From contig PKEA01000013.1 of assembly GCA_002862805.1 (NCBI GenBank), positions 1 through 64,000 on the forward strand: DNA of 64,000 nt, in the 5' to 3' direction. The notes beneath the pieces are model-generated. The model did not search any database. It saw only the letters and a program-made list of their open reading frames with translations, and was not told the DNA's origin. The DNA is from Flavobacteriaceae bacterium (GTDB lineage: Bacteria > Bacteroidota > Bacteroidia > Flavobacteriales > Flavobacteriaceae). Below, in pieces: positions 42,948 to 52,017 of this stretch; position 1 is the first letter of the stretch; every line of letters begins with the position of its first letter. A program made the position numbers and the translations under genes.

Positions 42948-42989
42948 GTATACATTACAGTAAGCATTAAACAACACAACAACAACACA

Positions 42990-44888
42990 ATGAGTGACGC
43001 TATTAAACATGAATGCGGAATTGCACTATTAAGATTAAAAAAACCGTTAGAGTTTTACAAAGAAAAATACGGTACAGCTTTTTACGGAGTTCAAAAAATG
43101 TATTTGCTAATGGAAAAACAGCACAATCGCGGTCAAGATGGTGCAGGTTTAGCAAGTATAAAATTAGATGTTGCTCCAGGGCAACGTTATATAAGCCGTA
43201 TACGTTCTAATGATGCAAATCCTATTAAAGATGTTTTTGCACAGGTTAATGAACGAATTAATCACGAACTTTTAGAACACCCAGAATATCAAAATGATGT
43301 TCAGTTACAAAAAAATAATATTCCTTATATAGGCGAGTTATTTTTAGGACACGTACGTTATGGAACTTTTGGAAAAAACAGTATCGAAAGCGTACATCCA
43401 TTCTTGCGTCAGAATAATTGGATGCACCGCAATCTTATTGTTGCCGGGAATTTTAACATGACAAATGTTAAAGAGCTTTTTGATAGTTTGGTTGAATTAG
43501 GTCAGCATCCAAAAGAATTAGCTGATACTGTTACTGTAATGGAAAAAATAGGTCATTTTTTAGATGATGAAGTTACCGAAATTTACAAACAAGCAAAATT
43601 AGAAGGATTTACAAAGCAAGAAGCTTCAAAAGTAATTGTAGATAGATTAAATATTCCTAGAATATTAGAGCGTGCATCTCGTAACTGGGATGGAGGTTAT
43701 GCAATGGCTGGTTTATTAGGTCATGGAGATGCATTTGTAATGCGAGATCCAGCAGGTATTCGCCCGGCTTATTTTTATGAAGATGATGAAATTGTTGTTG
43801 TAGCTTCTGAAAGACCAGTTATTCAAACGGTTTTTAATGTTCCTTTTGATAAAGTACAAGAATTAACACCTGGAAACGCTATTGTAATTAAAAAAGATGG
43901 TTCTGTTTCACTTAATGAAGTGAGAACACCTTTGGTTAAAAAAGCATGTTCGTTTGAACGTATTTATTTTTCTCGTGGAAGTGATGCAGAAATTCACCAA
44001 GAACGTAAGAAATTAGGAAGATTGATTTTCCCAGCCATTTTAAAATCAATCGATAACGATACTGATAACACGGTTTTTTCATACATACCAAACACTGCCG
44101 AAACTTCTTTTTATGGAATGACAGAAGCGGCTCAAGACTTTTTGAATCAGAGAAAAACGGCTGAAATTTTAAAAAATAGAGATACGCTTTCAGAAGAAAA
44201 ACTAGCTGAAATTCTATCAGTTAAAATTCGAACAGAGAAAGTAGCAATTAAAGATGCAAAATTAAGAACTTTTATTACTGAAGACAGTAGTAGAGATGAT
44301 TTAGTTGCCCATGTGTATGATGTTACTTATGGAGTTGTGAAAACGACTGACAATTTGGTTATCATTGACGATAGTATTGTAAGAGGAACAACGCTGAAGC
44401 AAAGTATCATTAAAATGATGGATAGGCTTAAACCAAAGAAAATTGTTGTTGTGTCATCTGCACCACAAATTCGTTATCCTGACTGTTACGGTATTGATAT
44501 GGCTAAACTTGAAGGATTAGTTGCTTTTAGAGCCGCTATGGAGCTACTAAAAGACAGAGGTTTACTTCATATTGTTGAAGAAGTTTATAAAAAATCAAAA
44601 GCGCAAGAAAATTTAAAAGATGCTGAGGTTGTAAATTTTGTAAAAGAAATTTATGCTCCCTTTACAGATGAAGAAATATCAGACAAAATATCTGAAATGT
44701 TAACTCCAGAAAACACTCATGCTGAAGTTAAAATTATTTATCAAACGGTTGAAGATTTACATATAGCATGTCCAAAAAATCTTGGAGATTGGTACTTTAC
44801 AGGAGATTATCCTACAAATGGAGGAAACAGAGTTGTAAACAGAGCTTTCTTAAATTTTTATGAAGGAAATGATGCAAGAGCATATTAA
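42990..44888 (+). CDS. purF: Amidophosphoribosyltransferase
   Basis: First committed step of purine synthesis: PRPP plus glutamine to phosphoribosylamine. The 632 residues are longer than the E. coli enzyme (505), as usual for this branch. C9 in MSDAIKHECGI is the nucleophile, exposed after removal of an 8-residue propeptide. The Ntn glutaminase domain holds RGQDGAGL, GHVRYGTFG and AGNFNMTN. The PRPP site is VIIDDSIVRGTTLKQSI near 454-470. A roughly 100-residue stretch between (ERKKLGRLI to SSRDD) is the part that makes it long. Behind it lie the two tandem RNA candidates. Confidence 0.93.
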   Translation: MSDAIKHECGIALLRLKKPLEFYKEKYGTAFYGVQKMYLLMEKQHNRGQDGAGLASIKLDVAPGQRYISRIRSNDANPIKDVFAQVNERINHELLEHPEYQNDVQLQKNNIPYIGELFLGHVRYGTFGKNSIESVHPFLRQNNWMHRNLIVAGNFNMTNVKELFDSLVELGQHPKELADTVTVMEKIGHFLDDEVTEIYKQAKLEGFTKQEASKVIVDRLNIPRILERASRNWDGGYAMAGLLGHGDAFVMRDPAGIRPAYFYEDDEIVVVASERPVIQTVFNVPFDKVQELTPGNAIVIKKDGSVSLNEVRTPLVKKACSFERIYFSRGSDAEIHQERKKLGRLIFPAILKSIDNDTDNTVFSYIPNTAETSFYGMTEAAQDFLNQRKTAEILKNRDTLSEEKLAEILSVKIRTEKVAIKDAKLRTFITEDSSRDDLVAHVYDVTYGVVKTTDNLVIIDDSIVRGTTLKQSIIKMMDRLKPKKIVVVSSAPQIRYPDCYGIDMAKLEGLVAFRAAMELLKDRGLLHIVEEVYKKSKAQENLKDAEVVNFVKEIYAPFTDEEISDKISEMLTPENTHAEVKIIYQTVEDLHIACPKNLGDWYFTGDYPTNGGNRVVNRAFLNFYEGNDARAY

Positions 44889-44932
44889 TTGTGCACTTTA
44901 TCGATTATTTTATACGTTAAACAATTTTTTAA

Positions 44933-44962
44933 TTGATTTAACATTTGTCTATCATACTTTAG
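44933..44962 (+). promoter_or_regulatory. Promoter of tandem RNA copy 1
   Basis: TTG (44933-44935), 19 bases, TACTTTAG (44955-44962). The -7 box has one mismatch (A for T) to TAnnTTTG, and the same box TACTTTAG stands before copy 2. Confidence 0.5.
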
Positions 44963-44964
44963 CA

Positions 44965-45038
44965 CTACCAGAAAAATTAGTAGGTTAAGTTTTATGGTAG
45001 ATTTGGGGCAAAAAGGTGAAAGCAATTTCACCTTTTTT
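44965..45038 (+). ncRNA. Tandem small RNA, copy 1
   Basis: A roughly 75-base transcript predicted from the promoter position and terminator. It contains a 45-base core (44972-45016) that is repeated without change at 45171-45215. CTACCA at 44965-44970 can pair with TGGTAG at 44995-45000. The 3' end is an 11-bp stem AAAAGGTGAAA / TTTCACCTTTT (45011-45021, 45026-45036) with a GCAA loop and T-tail. A 22-codon frame starts at the internal ATG at 44994 (MVDLGQKG...), but it would run through the terminator. Known RNA classes of flavobacteria such as Flavo-1 exist; I cannot recall that consensus well enough to accept or exclude it. Confidence 0.65.
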
Positions 45039-45154
45039 TATTTATATAATTTCAATTGTTAATTAATAGTTTCTTAAATAAAAGCAAAAAACACCTTTTA
45101 TCGAATTTTTGAACAGTTTGTCAATTTTTTTATGCACGCATAATAAATTCAATC

Positions 45155-45162
45155 TACTTTAG
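45155..45162 (+). promoter_or_regulatory. -7 promoter box of tandem RNA copy 2
   Basis: TACTTTAG, identical to the box of copy 1 and exactly 200 bases from it. The -33 position has ATG (45132-45134, spacer 20) instead of TTG. Confidence 0.45.
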
Positions 45163-45164
45163 CT

Positions 45165-45238
45165 GAACCAAAAAATTAGTAGGTTAAGTTTTATGGTAGA
45201 TTTGGGGCAAAAAGGGTATGCAATGCATACCTTTTTTA
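45165..45238 (+). ncRNA. Tandem small RNA, copy 2
   Basis: Same layout as copy 1. The 45-base core (45171-45215) is identical to 44972-45016. Its terminator stem is different in sequence: GGTATGC (45215-45221), loop AAT, GCATACC (45225-45231), extended by an A/T-paired base and followed by T. The 5' part reads GCTGAACCA instead of GCACTACCA, so only ACCA can still pair with TGGT in the core. Core identity beside freely changed but structure-preserving terminator arms is the pattern of duplicated RNA genes, not of a coding sequence. Confidence 0.65.
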
Positions 45239-45262
45239 TTTTGTAAATATTTCAAATACAAA

Positions 45263-45289
45263 AAAAGGTTCGCAAAATGCGAACCTTTT
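45263..45289. terminator. Terminator of sodA (works on both strands)
   Basis: AAAAGGTTCGCA (45263-45274), loop AAA, TGCGAACCTTTT (45278-45289): a perfect 12-bp stem with A and T runs on its flanks. On the minus strand it ends sodA; on the plus strand it is a back-up for RNA copy 2. Confidence 0.88.
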
Positions 45290-45310
45290 ATATTTTAGCT
45301 TAAGAAGATG

Positions 45311-45916
45311 TTATTTTGCTACAACAAATCTTCTAGTAACTTCCGTCCAGTTGATTACATTAAAGAAAGCTTCAATATAATCTGGTCTTCTGTTTTGATA
45401 GTTTAAATAATAAGCATGTTCCCAAACATCCATTCCTAAAATTGGAGTTCCACCACAACCTACACCAGGCATTAAAGTATTGTCTTGGTTTGGAGTTCCA
45501 CAAACTTCAAGTTTTCCGTCTTTTACACAAAGCCAAGCCCATCCTGATCCAAATTGAGTTGCGCCAGCTTTAGCAAACGCAGCTTTAAAAGCATCAAATG
45601 ATCCAAATGCGCTGTCAATAGCATCTGCTAATTCACCAGTTGGTAAACCACCACCGTTTGGAGACATTACTGTCCAAAACAAACTATGGTTGTAAAAACC
45701 ACCACCGTTATTTCTTACGGCTGCATTACTCATGTCTAGGTTCAATAAAATATTTTCAATCGTTTTTCCTTCTAAATCTGTTCCTGCAATTGCGTTATTT
45801 AGATTGGTTGTATATCCATTATGGTGCTTAGTGTGATGTATTTCCATCGTTCTAGCATCAATATGTGGTTCAAGGGCGTCATACGCATATGGTAATTGTG
45901 GTAATTCGAAAGCCAT
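45311..45916 (-). CDS. sodA: Superoxide dismutase (Mn/Fe)
   Basis: Dismutes superoxide in the cytoplasm. The 201-residue protein has the metal ligands H27, H77, D163 and H167 ([19 protein letters not shown]). The N-terminus [18 protein letters not shown] and the [13 protein letters not shown] segment are typical. Mn or Fe preference cannot be fixed by eye; QFGSGWAWL is found in both. It is transcribed alone, from a palindromic divergent promoter region shared with the addA-like gene, and ends at a strong terminator. Confidence 0.96.
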   Translation of the reverse strand: MAFELPQLPYAYDALEPHIDARTMEIHHTKHHNGYTTNLNNAIAGTDLEGKTIENILLNLDMSNAAVRNNGGGFYNHSLFWTVMSPNGGGLPTGELADAIDSAFGSFDAFKAAFAKAGATQFGSGWAWLCVKDGKLEVCGTPNQDNTLMPGVGCGGTPILGMDVWEHAYYLNYQNRRPDYIEAFFNVINWTEVTRRFVVAK

Positions 45917-45944
45917 AATTTTTTTATTTAGATTAGTATTAATG

Positions 45945-45974
45945 AATCCAAAGTTATAAATTTAACTTTGGATT
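45945..45974. promoter_or_regulatory. Perfect 12-bp palindrome with a -7 box on each strand, between sodA and addA-like
   Basis: AATCCAAAGTTA (45945-45956), TAAATT, TAACTTTGGATT (45963-45974). Each arm contains TAACTTTG, an exact TAnnTTTG box: one on the minus strand (45956-45949) pointing to sodA, one on the plus strand (45963-45970) pointing to the gene at 46024. Good -33 elements are missing on both sides. It can serve as a two-way promoter, as an operator for a dimeric regulator, or both. Confidence 0.65.
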
Positions 45975-46023
45975 AAAAAATAGATTGTTCTTATACCACT
46001 ATAATTAAGAAAAATATAACACA

Positions 46024-49000
46024 TTGAACACACCCGCCTTTAGTTTATACGACGCTTCTGCTGGATCTGGTAAAACTTATACCCTTACAAAAGAGTATTT
46101 AAAAATTTTATTTAATTCACCTACAAACGATGCTTACAAGAAAATTTTAGCCATTACTTTTACAAATAAAGCGGTAGAAGAAATGAAATCGCGTATTATT
46201 GATAATCTTTATGATTTTTCAAAAGAGAATACTTCTGCAAAATCAATGATGTTATTAAAAGAGATTGCTAAAGAAATAGGTTTATCAGTAGCAACAATTA
46301 AAGATAAGGCCAAAGCAATTATTAAAAACATTATTCATAATTATACTGCTTTTGGTATTTCTACTATCGATAAATTTACACACAAGGTTATTCGTGCGTT
46401 TGCACAAGATTTAAATTTACCTGCCAATTTTGAGGTTTCTTTAGATACGGATGCGCTTTTGCAAGAAGCCGTCGATTTAGTAATTTCAAAAGTTGGAGAA
46501 GAACAAATACTTACTGATTTATTAATTGAATTCACAAAAAACAAAACCGACGAAGATAAAAATTGGGATATTTCAAAGGAATTATTTGAAGTTTCAAAGT
46601 TAATTACCAATGAAAATAATGCAAACGAATTGACTCAATTTGAAGATAAGACGTTTGACGATTTTAATCACATTAAGAACGTATTAAAATCAAAAATTGA
46701 AGAAACTATTCAAGAAACAATTGAAAACGGAAAACAAATAATTCTTTTTATTGCTGAAAATGGTGTTGAAATGGATTCTTTTCAAAAATATTTCACAGAT
46801 CATTTAAATAATATCGCCAATAATGAATTAAAACCAACTCAAAAGAAATATTTTATTCCAGAAGATATAAAAATCAAGAAAGGAGCTAAAGACGCTGCAA
46901 TTATTGAATCTATTGTGGATGAAATTTTACATAAATTAGCTAAAACGTATGCGCTTTACGGAAAAATCTCATTTTATCAAGCATTTCTCCAAAATATCAA
47001 TCCACTTTCGTTATTAAATACAATTCATTTAGAATTTAAAAACATTCAAGAAGAGAAAAATATACTTTCCATTTCTGATTTTAATAAAATTATTTTTAAC
47101 GAAATACAAAATCAACCAGCTCCTTTTATATATGAACGATTAGGTGAAAAATACCGACATTTCTTCATCGATGAATTCCAGGACACGTCTATTATGCAAT
47201 GGAAAAATTTAATACCATTAATTGATAATGCGGTTGCAAGTGAAGAAAACGAAGTAAAAGGAACGTTAATGTTGGTTGGCGATCCAAAACAATCTATTTA
47301 CCGTTGGCGTGGCGGAAAAGCCGAACAATTTATTAAGCTAAGTAAAACCGATAATCCAAACGATTTGGATGAATATCCGTTTTCAAACAAAGAAAAAGAA
47401 GTTTTTAGATTGGGTACAAATTACAGAAGTTATTCGGAGGTGATTTCGTTTAATAACCGTTTTTTTGCTCATTTATCAAGTAAATTCTCTAATGAAGATT
47501 ATGCCGATTTATATTTAAATCACAGTCATCAGGAAATAAACAGTAAAATTGGCGGTTATGTAAATCTTTCATTTATAGAAGTTCCAAAAGAAGAAAATGA
47601 AGATTTTTTCAGTGAATTTGACGAAGACAATACCTATTCTGCTAAAACAAAATATTACTTAAGTAAAACATTAGAAACCATTTCTAGTATTAAAAATAAA
47701 GGTTTTCAATATAAAGATATTGTTTTGCTTACGCGAAAAAAATCAGACGGAGTTGCTTTGGCAAACTTTTTAACCGAGAATCAAATTCCTATTTTGTCTT
47801 CGGAAACCTTATTGATTCAAAATGCAACTGAAGTTAAGTTAATCGTCAATTTATTAAAATATTTAAAAAGCAATAAAGACCAAGAATCAAAAGCATATGT
47901 TTTGTATTATGTTGCAAAAAATTTACAAAATAAATATTCAACACACGATTTTATTGCTGCAACTAAAGACTTGTCTGAAAACGATTTGGAATTATTTTTA
48001 AGAAAATTAAATATTTCTGTGTCCTTTCAAAATTGTAGAAAAAAATCATTGTACGAAGCGGTTGAAATCATTGTAGATGTGTTTATTCAAGAGAAAACCA
48101 ACACTTCTTACGTACAATATTTTTTAGATTTAGTTTTAGAACGCGATAGTAAATTACAGTCAAGTATTGGCGATTTTTTAGAATATTGGGAAAAAACTGG
48201 GTTTCAAAAAAGTATTCCTTCGCCTGAAGGAAATGATGCTATTCGTATAATGACTATTCATAAATCAAAAGGACTAGAGTTTCCAGTAGTCATTTATCCT
48301 TTTGCAGATGAGGATTTTAATAGAAAAATTAGAAATAAAATTTGGGTTGATTTTGATGATGATGAAGAAATAGAATTTCCAAAAGCATTGGTAAATTCAA
48401 AAAAAGAAGTAGTTGACTATGGGGAAAAAGCAAAAGAAATCTATGATACAAAAAGCCAAGAAGAGATTCTAGACATCATAAATGTTTTATACGTTGCGTT
48501 AACAAGAGCTGAAGAGCAATTGTATGTAATTTCTAATCATTTGTTGAATAAAACGGGTTTGCCTGATAATTTATCATCTTACTTTATTGAGTATTTGCAA
48601 AACATAGGAATGTACGATGAAACAAAATTAGAATACGAATTTGGAAATCCCGAAAAACTTTCTGCCGAAAAACATGAAATTAAACAGCAAAAAACAATTT
48701 CATTGGTAAAGGAAAAGCTCAACTCTAGTAGTATAAAAATTGCACAACGAGAAGCTTTAATGTGGAATACCGATCAGCAACAAGCAATTGAATTTGGAAA
48801 TATTTTGCACGAAATCATGTCGTTTATAATTTCAAAAGAAGATTCAGATTTTGCAATTCAAAAAGCAATTGAAAATGGATTAATTACAATTTCTCAATTA
48901 GATATTTTTAAAGATAAAGTTCAGCAAATAATTTCAAATAATGAGTTGACTGACTTTTTTAACGGACAAGGATTGGTTTATAATGAAGAAACGATTTTGA

Positions 49001-49206
49001 AAAATGGTTATAAAAATCTAAAACCAGATAGAGTAGTTGTTTTTAATAATGAAGTATATCTTTTGGATTATAAAACCGGGGAGAAAAATCAAAAACACCA
49101 AAATCAAATCAATGATTATGCTTCTGTGCTTCAAGAAATGAACTATACAATTGCAAAAAAAGCATTAGTTTATATAGGAGAAAAAATAGAAGTTGTACTT
49201 TTGTAA
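46024..49206 (+). CDS. AddA-like UvrD-family helicase-nuclease
   Basis: 1060 residues. TTG start (46024) gives MNTPAFSLYDASAGSGKTYTLTKEY with the Walker A box at 13-18; no ATG gives a full motif. Further superfamily 1 motifs: ITFTNKAVEEMKSRI (Ia), HFFIDEFQDTS (II, near 380), LMLVGDPKQSIYRWRGG (III), FRLGTNYRS (IV), RIMTIHKSKGLEFPVVI (V, near 740), LYVALTRAEEQLYV (VI). A C-terminal PD-(D/E)XK nuclease has GNILHEIM near 925 and VYLLDYKTGEK near 1010. It would work with the AddB-like protein at 52018 in double-strand break repair (RecBCD/AddAB role), though two other genes stand between them. It shares the palindromic promoter region with sodA. Confidence 0.88.
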   Translation: MNTPAFSLYDASAGSGKTYTLTKEYLKILFNSPTNDAYKKILAITFTNKAVEEMKSRIIDNLYDFSKENTSAKSMMLLKEIAKEIGLSVATIKDKAKAIIKNIIHNYTAFGISTIDKFTHKVIRAFAQDLNLPANFEVSLDTDALLQEAVDLVISKVGEEQILTDLLIEFTKNKTDEDKNWDISKELFEVSKLITNENNANELTQFEDKTFDDFNHIKNVLKSKIEETIQETIENGKQIILFIAENGVEMDSFQKYFTDHLNNIANNELKPTQKKYFIPEDIKIKKGAKDAAIIESIVDEILHKLAKTYALYGKISFYQAFLQNINPLSLLNTIHLEFKNIQEEKNILSISDFNKIIFNEIQNQPAPFIYERLGEKYRHFFIDEFQDTSIMQWKNLIPLIDNAVASEENEVKGTLMLVGDPKQSIYRWRGGKAEQFIKLSKTDNPNDLDEYPFSNKEKEVFRLGTNYRSYSEVISFNNRFFAHLSSKFSNEDYADLYLNHSHQEINSKIGGYVNLSFIEVPKEENEDFFSEFDEDNTYSAKTKYYLSKTLETISSIKNKGFQYKDIVLLTRKKSDGVALANFLTENQIPILSSETLLIQNATEVKLIVNLLKYLKSNKDQESKAYVLYYVAKNLQNKYSTHDFIAATKDLSENDLELFLRKLNISVSFQNCRKKSLYEAVEIIVDVFIQEKTNTSYVQYFLDLVLERDSKLQSSIGDFLEYWEKTGFQKSIPSPEGNDAIRIMTIHKSKGLEFPVVIYPFADEDFNRKIRNKIWVDFDDDEEIEFPKALVNSKKEVVDYGEKAKEIYDTKSQEEILDIINVLYVALTRAEEQLYVISNHLLNKTGLPDNLSSYFIEYLQNIGMYDETKLEYEFGNPEKLSAEKHEIKQQKTISLVKEKLNSSSIKIAQREALMWNTDQQQAIEFGNILHEIMSFIISKEDSDFAIQKAIENGLITISQLDIFKDKVQQIISNNELTDFFNGQGLVYNEETILKNGYKNLKPDRVVVFNNEVYLLDYKTGEKNQKHQNQINDYASVLQEMNYTIAKKALVYIGEKIEVVLL

Positions 49207-49253
49207 CTTCAGTAAATCATAAAAATAACGAATAACCAAATCAACATTTAAAA

Positions 49254-50450
49254 ATGTACGGTAAAATACAACAACACTTAGAAAATGAATTAAACGCTAT
49301 TCGTGAAAACGGATTGTTTAAAAAAGAACGAATCATAACTACACCTCAAGGAGCTGAAATTAAAGTTTCAACTGGAGAAACAGTTTTGAATTTTTGTGCA
49401 AACAATTATTTAGGACTTTCTTCTCATCCAGAAGTGGTTCAAGCTGCAAAAGACGCTTTAGATTCTCATGGATTCGGAATGTCGTCTGTTCGTTTCATTT
49501 GTGGAACTCAAGATATTCATAAAGAATTGGAAAAAAAAATAGCTGATTTTTATGGAACTGAAGACACTATTTTATATGCAGCTGCTTTTGATGCAAATGG
49601 TGGAGTTTTTGAACCTTTATTAGGTGAAGAAGATTGTATTATTTCTGATAGTTTAAATCACGCTTCAATTATAGACGGAGTTCGTTTATGTAAAGCGGCT
49701 CGTTATCGTTACCAAAATAATGATATGGCTGACTTAGAAACGCAACTTATTGCAGCAACTGAAAAAGGACATAGATTTAAGCTAATTGTTACTGATGGTG
49801 TATTTTCAATGGACGGTTTAGTTGCTCCATTAGATAAAATTTGTGATTTAGCAGATAAATACGATGCTTTAGTAATGGTTGACGAATGTCACGCTGCGGG
49901 TTTTATTGGCGCAACTGGAAAAGGAACTTTGGAAGCTAAAAACGTAATGGGTCGTGTAGATATCATTACGGGAACGCTTGGAAAAGCTCTTGGTGGAGCA
50001 ATGGGAGGTTATACAACTGCTAAAAAAGAAGTCATCGAAATTTTGCGTCAGCGTTCACGCCCTTATTTGTTTTCAAACTCTTTAGCGCCATCAATTGTAG
50101 GGGCTTCTTTAAAGGTTTTCGAATTATTAGAAAAAGACACTTCACTTCGAGATAAATTAGAATGGAATACTAATTATTTCAAAGATGGAATGAAAAAAGC
50201 GGGTTTCGATATTATTGATGGAGACTCTGCAATAGTACCTGTTATGCTTTATGATGCTAAATTGGCGCAAAAAATGTCGGAAGAATTACTTCAAAAAGGA
50301 GTTTATGTAATTGGTTTCTTTTTTCCAGTAGTTCCAAAAGAGAAAGCGAGAATTAGAGTTCAATTGTCTGCTGCACACACTCAAAACCATTTAGATAAAG
50401 CTATCAATGCTTTTATAGAAGTGGGTAAAAATCTAAAAATCATTAAATAA
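49254..50450 (+). CDS. kbl: Glycine C-acetyltransferase (2-amino-3-ketobutyrate CoA ligase)
   Basis: PLP enzyme of the alpha-oxoamine synthase group: cleaves 2-amino-3-ketobutyrate with CoA to glycine and acetyl-CoA in threonine breakdown. In the 398 residues are H136 ([10 protein letters not shown]), D210 and H213 ([13 protein letters not shown]), and the PLP lysine K244 in [15 protein letters not shown]. Length is standard. Threonine dehydrogenase, its usual partner, is not in the window. Serine palmitoyltransferase and KBL are related; the near-perfect KBL N-terminus ([20 protein letters not shown]) favours kbl. Confidence 0.93.
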   Translation: MYGKIQQHLENELNAIRENGLFKKERIITTPQGAEIKVSTGETVLNFCANNYLGLSSHPEVVQAAKDALDSHGFGMSSVRFICGTQDIHKELEKKIADFYGTEDTILYAAAFDANGGVFEPLLGEEDCIISDSLNHASIIDGVRLCKAARYRYQNNDMADLETQLIAATEKGHRFKLIVTDGVFSMDGLVAPLDKICDLADKYDALVMVDECHAAGFIGATGKGTLEAKNVMGRVDIITGTLGKALGGAMGGYTTAKKEVIEILRQRSRPYLFSNSLAPSIVGASLKVFELLEKDTSLRDKLEWNTNYFKDGMKKAGFDIIDGDSAIVPVMLYDAKLAQKMSEELLQKGVYVIGFFFPVVPKEKARIRVQLSAAHTQNHLDKAINAFIEVGKNLKIIK

Positions 50451-50484
50451 TATAAATTTAGTAGTACTTTTTTTAACAAAATTT

Positions 50485-50513
50485 TTTGTAATTAAAAAAA
50501 AATATTACTTTTG
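50485..50513 (+). promoter_or_regulatory. Consensus promoter of ompA
   Basis: TTTG (50485-50488), 17 bases, TACTTTTG (50506-50513), an exact match to the Bacteroidota promoter and among the best in the window, fitting an abundant outer-membrane protein. Confidence 0.75.
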
Positions 50514-50549
50514 CTATAATTATAACGTATTGTAATTAAATTATAAAGT

Positions 50550-51953
50550 ATGAAACATCTAAACAAATTATTTATTGCTGCTTTAATGTTTGCTGGAGTA
50601 ACTTCGCAAGCACAAGACAGTAACAATCCATGGGCTGTATCTTTCGGAGCTAATGCGGTTGACACAAAAATAAGTATGTCAGGAAATGACAAACTTGTTT
50701 TTAAAGAGTTGTTAAACGCTCAAGACAATTGGAACATGATTCCTTCTGTATCTTCTTTAACGGTATCTAGATACGTTGGGGATAATTTTTCATTTGGTTT
50801 AACGGGTTCTGTTAACAAAATCAGTAAAATGATTGATAAAGTTCCTATGACATCAAGTACTTATGTGGTTTCAAACCCAGGAGATTTAAGTTATTATGCT
50901 ATTGATGGTACAATTAAGTATAGTTTTCAAGACATGCTTAAATCTAAATGGTTAGACCCTTCTGCACATGTTGGTGGAGGTTATACTTTCTTTGGTGATG
51001 CTTCTGCAGGAACTGTAAATGGAGGTTTAGGTTTAACTTTTTGGTTAACTGAGCATGTTGGTATAAGTTTACAGTCATCTCTTAAGTATTCATTTGATGA
51101 TGAAAGAACTCCAGACGCAGATGTACCTACAGTTATGCAACACTTTGCAGGTCTTACTTTCAAATTTGGTGGTAAAGATACTGATGGTGATGGTGTATAT
51201 GATAAAGACGATGCATGTCCAGAAACTCCAGGTTTAAAAGAGTTTATGGGATGCCCTGATACTGATGGTGATAAAATCGCAGATAAAGATGATTCTTGTC
51301 CAGAAGTTTTTGGATTAGCTGAATTTAATGGATGTCCTGATACTGATGGAGACGGAATCGTTGATAACGAAGATGCTTGTCCAGAAGTAAAAGGTACTAA
51401 AATTATGAAAGGTTGTCCAGATGCTGACGGAGACGGAGTAGCTGATAAAGATGACAACTGTCCAGAAGTAAAAGGACCTAAAGCTAACGCTGGTTGTCCT
51501 TGGCCTGATACTGATGGAGATGGAGTAGCTGATAAAGATGACCAATGTCCAACAGTAGCTGGAACTGTAGCTAACAATGGATGTCCTGAGGTTTCTGAAG
51601 AAGCAATCAACAAATTAAATAGCTATGCTAAAACTATCTTGTTTAACTCTGGAAAATCTTCTTTCCAAAAACAAACAATGCCAGTTTTACAAGCAATTAC
51701 TGCAATCTTAAAAGAATATCCAAGTGCTAACTTCATGATTGAAGGTCACACTGATAGTCAAGGTTCAGATTCATTAAATCAAAAATTATCTGAAGATAGA
51801 GCAGCTGCTGTTAAAACTTATTTAGTTGAAAACGGAATTGATGCTGCAAGATTAACTTCAGCTGGTTTTGGAGAGTCTAAACCAATTGATTCTAATAAAA
51901 CTTCTAAAGGAAGAGCTAACAACAGAAGAGTTGAAGTGAAATTAGTAAAATAA
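50550..51953 (+). CDS. OmpA-family outer-membrane protein with thrombospondin type 3 repeats
   Basis: 467 residues: signal peptide 1-22 ([13 protein letters not shown]), an eight-strand-type barrel (about 25-205), five calcium-binding thrombospondin type 3 repeats (about 208-350, each D-x-D-x-D-G-x-x-D-x-x-D-x-C-P), and a C-terminal OmpA peptidoglycan-binding domain (about 355-467) with [12 protein letters not shown] and [10 protein letters not shown]. It is a typical abundant flavobacterial surface protein that ties the outer membrane to the wall. It has a consensus promoter and a strong terminator of its own and lies between kbl and the addB-like gene without sharing their function. Confidence 0.95.
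   Translation: MKHLNKLFIAALMFAGVTSQAQDSNNPWAVSFGANAVDTKISMSGNDKLVFKELLNAQDNWNMIPSVSSLTVSRYVGDNFSFGLTGSVNKISKMIDKVPMTSSTYVVSNPGDLSYYAIDGTIKYSFQDMLKSKWLDPSAHVGGGYTFFGDASAGTVNGGLGLTFWLTEHVGISLQSSLKYSFDDERTPDADVPTVMQHFAGLTFKFGGKDTDGDGVYDKDDACPETPGLKEFMGCPDTDGDKIADKDDSCPEVFGLAEFNGCPDTDGDGIVDNEDACPEVKGTKIMKGCPDADGDGVADKDDNCPEVKGPKANAGCPWPDTDGDGVADKDDQCPTVAGTVANNGCPEVSEEAINKLNSYAKTILFNSGKSSFQKQTMPVLQAITAILKEYPSANFMIEGHTDSQGSDSLNQKLSEDRAAAVKTYLVENGIDAARLTSAGFGESKPIDSNKTSKGRANNRRVEVKLVK
51172..51587 (+). repeat. DNA repeats encoding five thrombospondin type 3 units
   Basis: Repeats of 78-87 bases, each with a GATACTGATGG-type start and a TGTCC/TGCCC end, correspond to the protein repeats. The last two units are most alike (GATGGAGATGGAGTAGC form), so unequal recombination could change copy number. 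Confidence 0.75.
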
Positions 51954-51977
51954 TTTCTTCCAAAATATAATATAGAA

Positions 51978-52007
51978 AACGCCCTGATTATTCAGGGCGT
52001 TTTTTTA
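51978..52007 (+). terminator. Terminator after ompA
   Basis: AACGCCCTGA (51978-51987), loop TTAT, TCAGGGCGTT (51992-52001), perfect 10-bp stem, then T run. The next ATG is 11 bases further, so the addB-like gene must rely on read-through or an unseen promoter. Confidence 0.88.
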
Positions 52008-52017
52008 TTTTTATAAA

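Larger units (their letters stand above)
44889..45310. other. 422-base gene-free gap between purF and sodA
   Basis: The only gap above 300 bases. It holds the promoter and body of RNA copy 1, about 115 bases of AT-rich spacer with nothing I can name (45040-45150), RNA copy 2, and the sodA terminator. No protein-sized frame is present on either strand. Confidence 0.8.

Noticed and set aside
50981-51613. 210-codon open frame on the minus strand opposite ompA
   Set aside because: It is the antisense of the repeated, GA-rich thrombospondin units, with a low-complexity Ser/Pro/Gly product and no start or promoter support.
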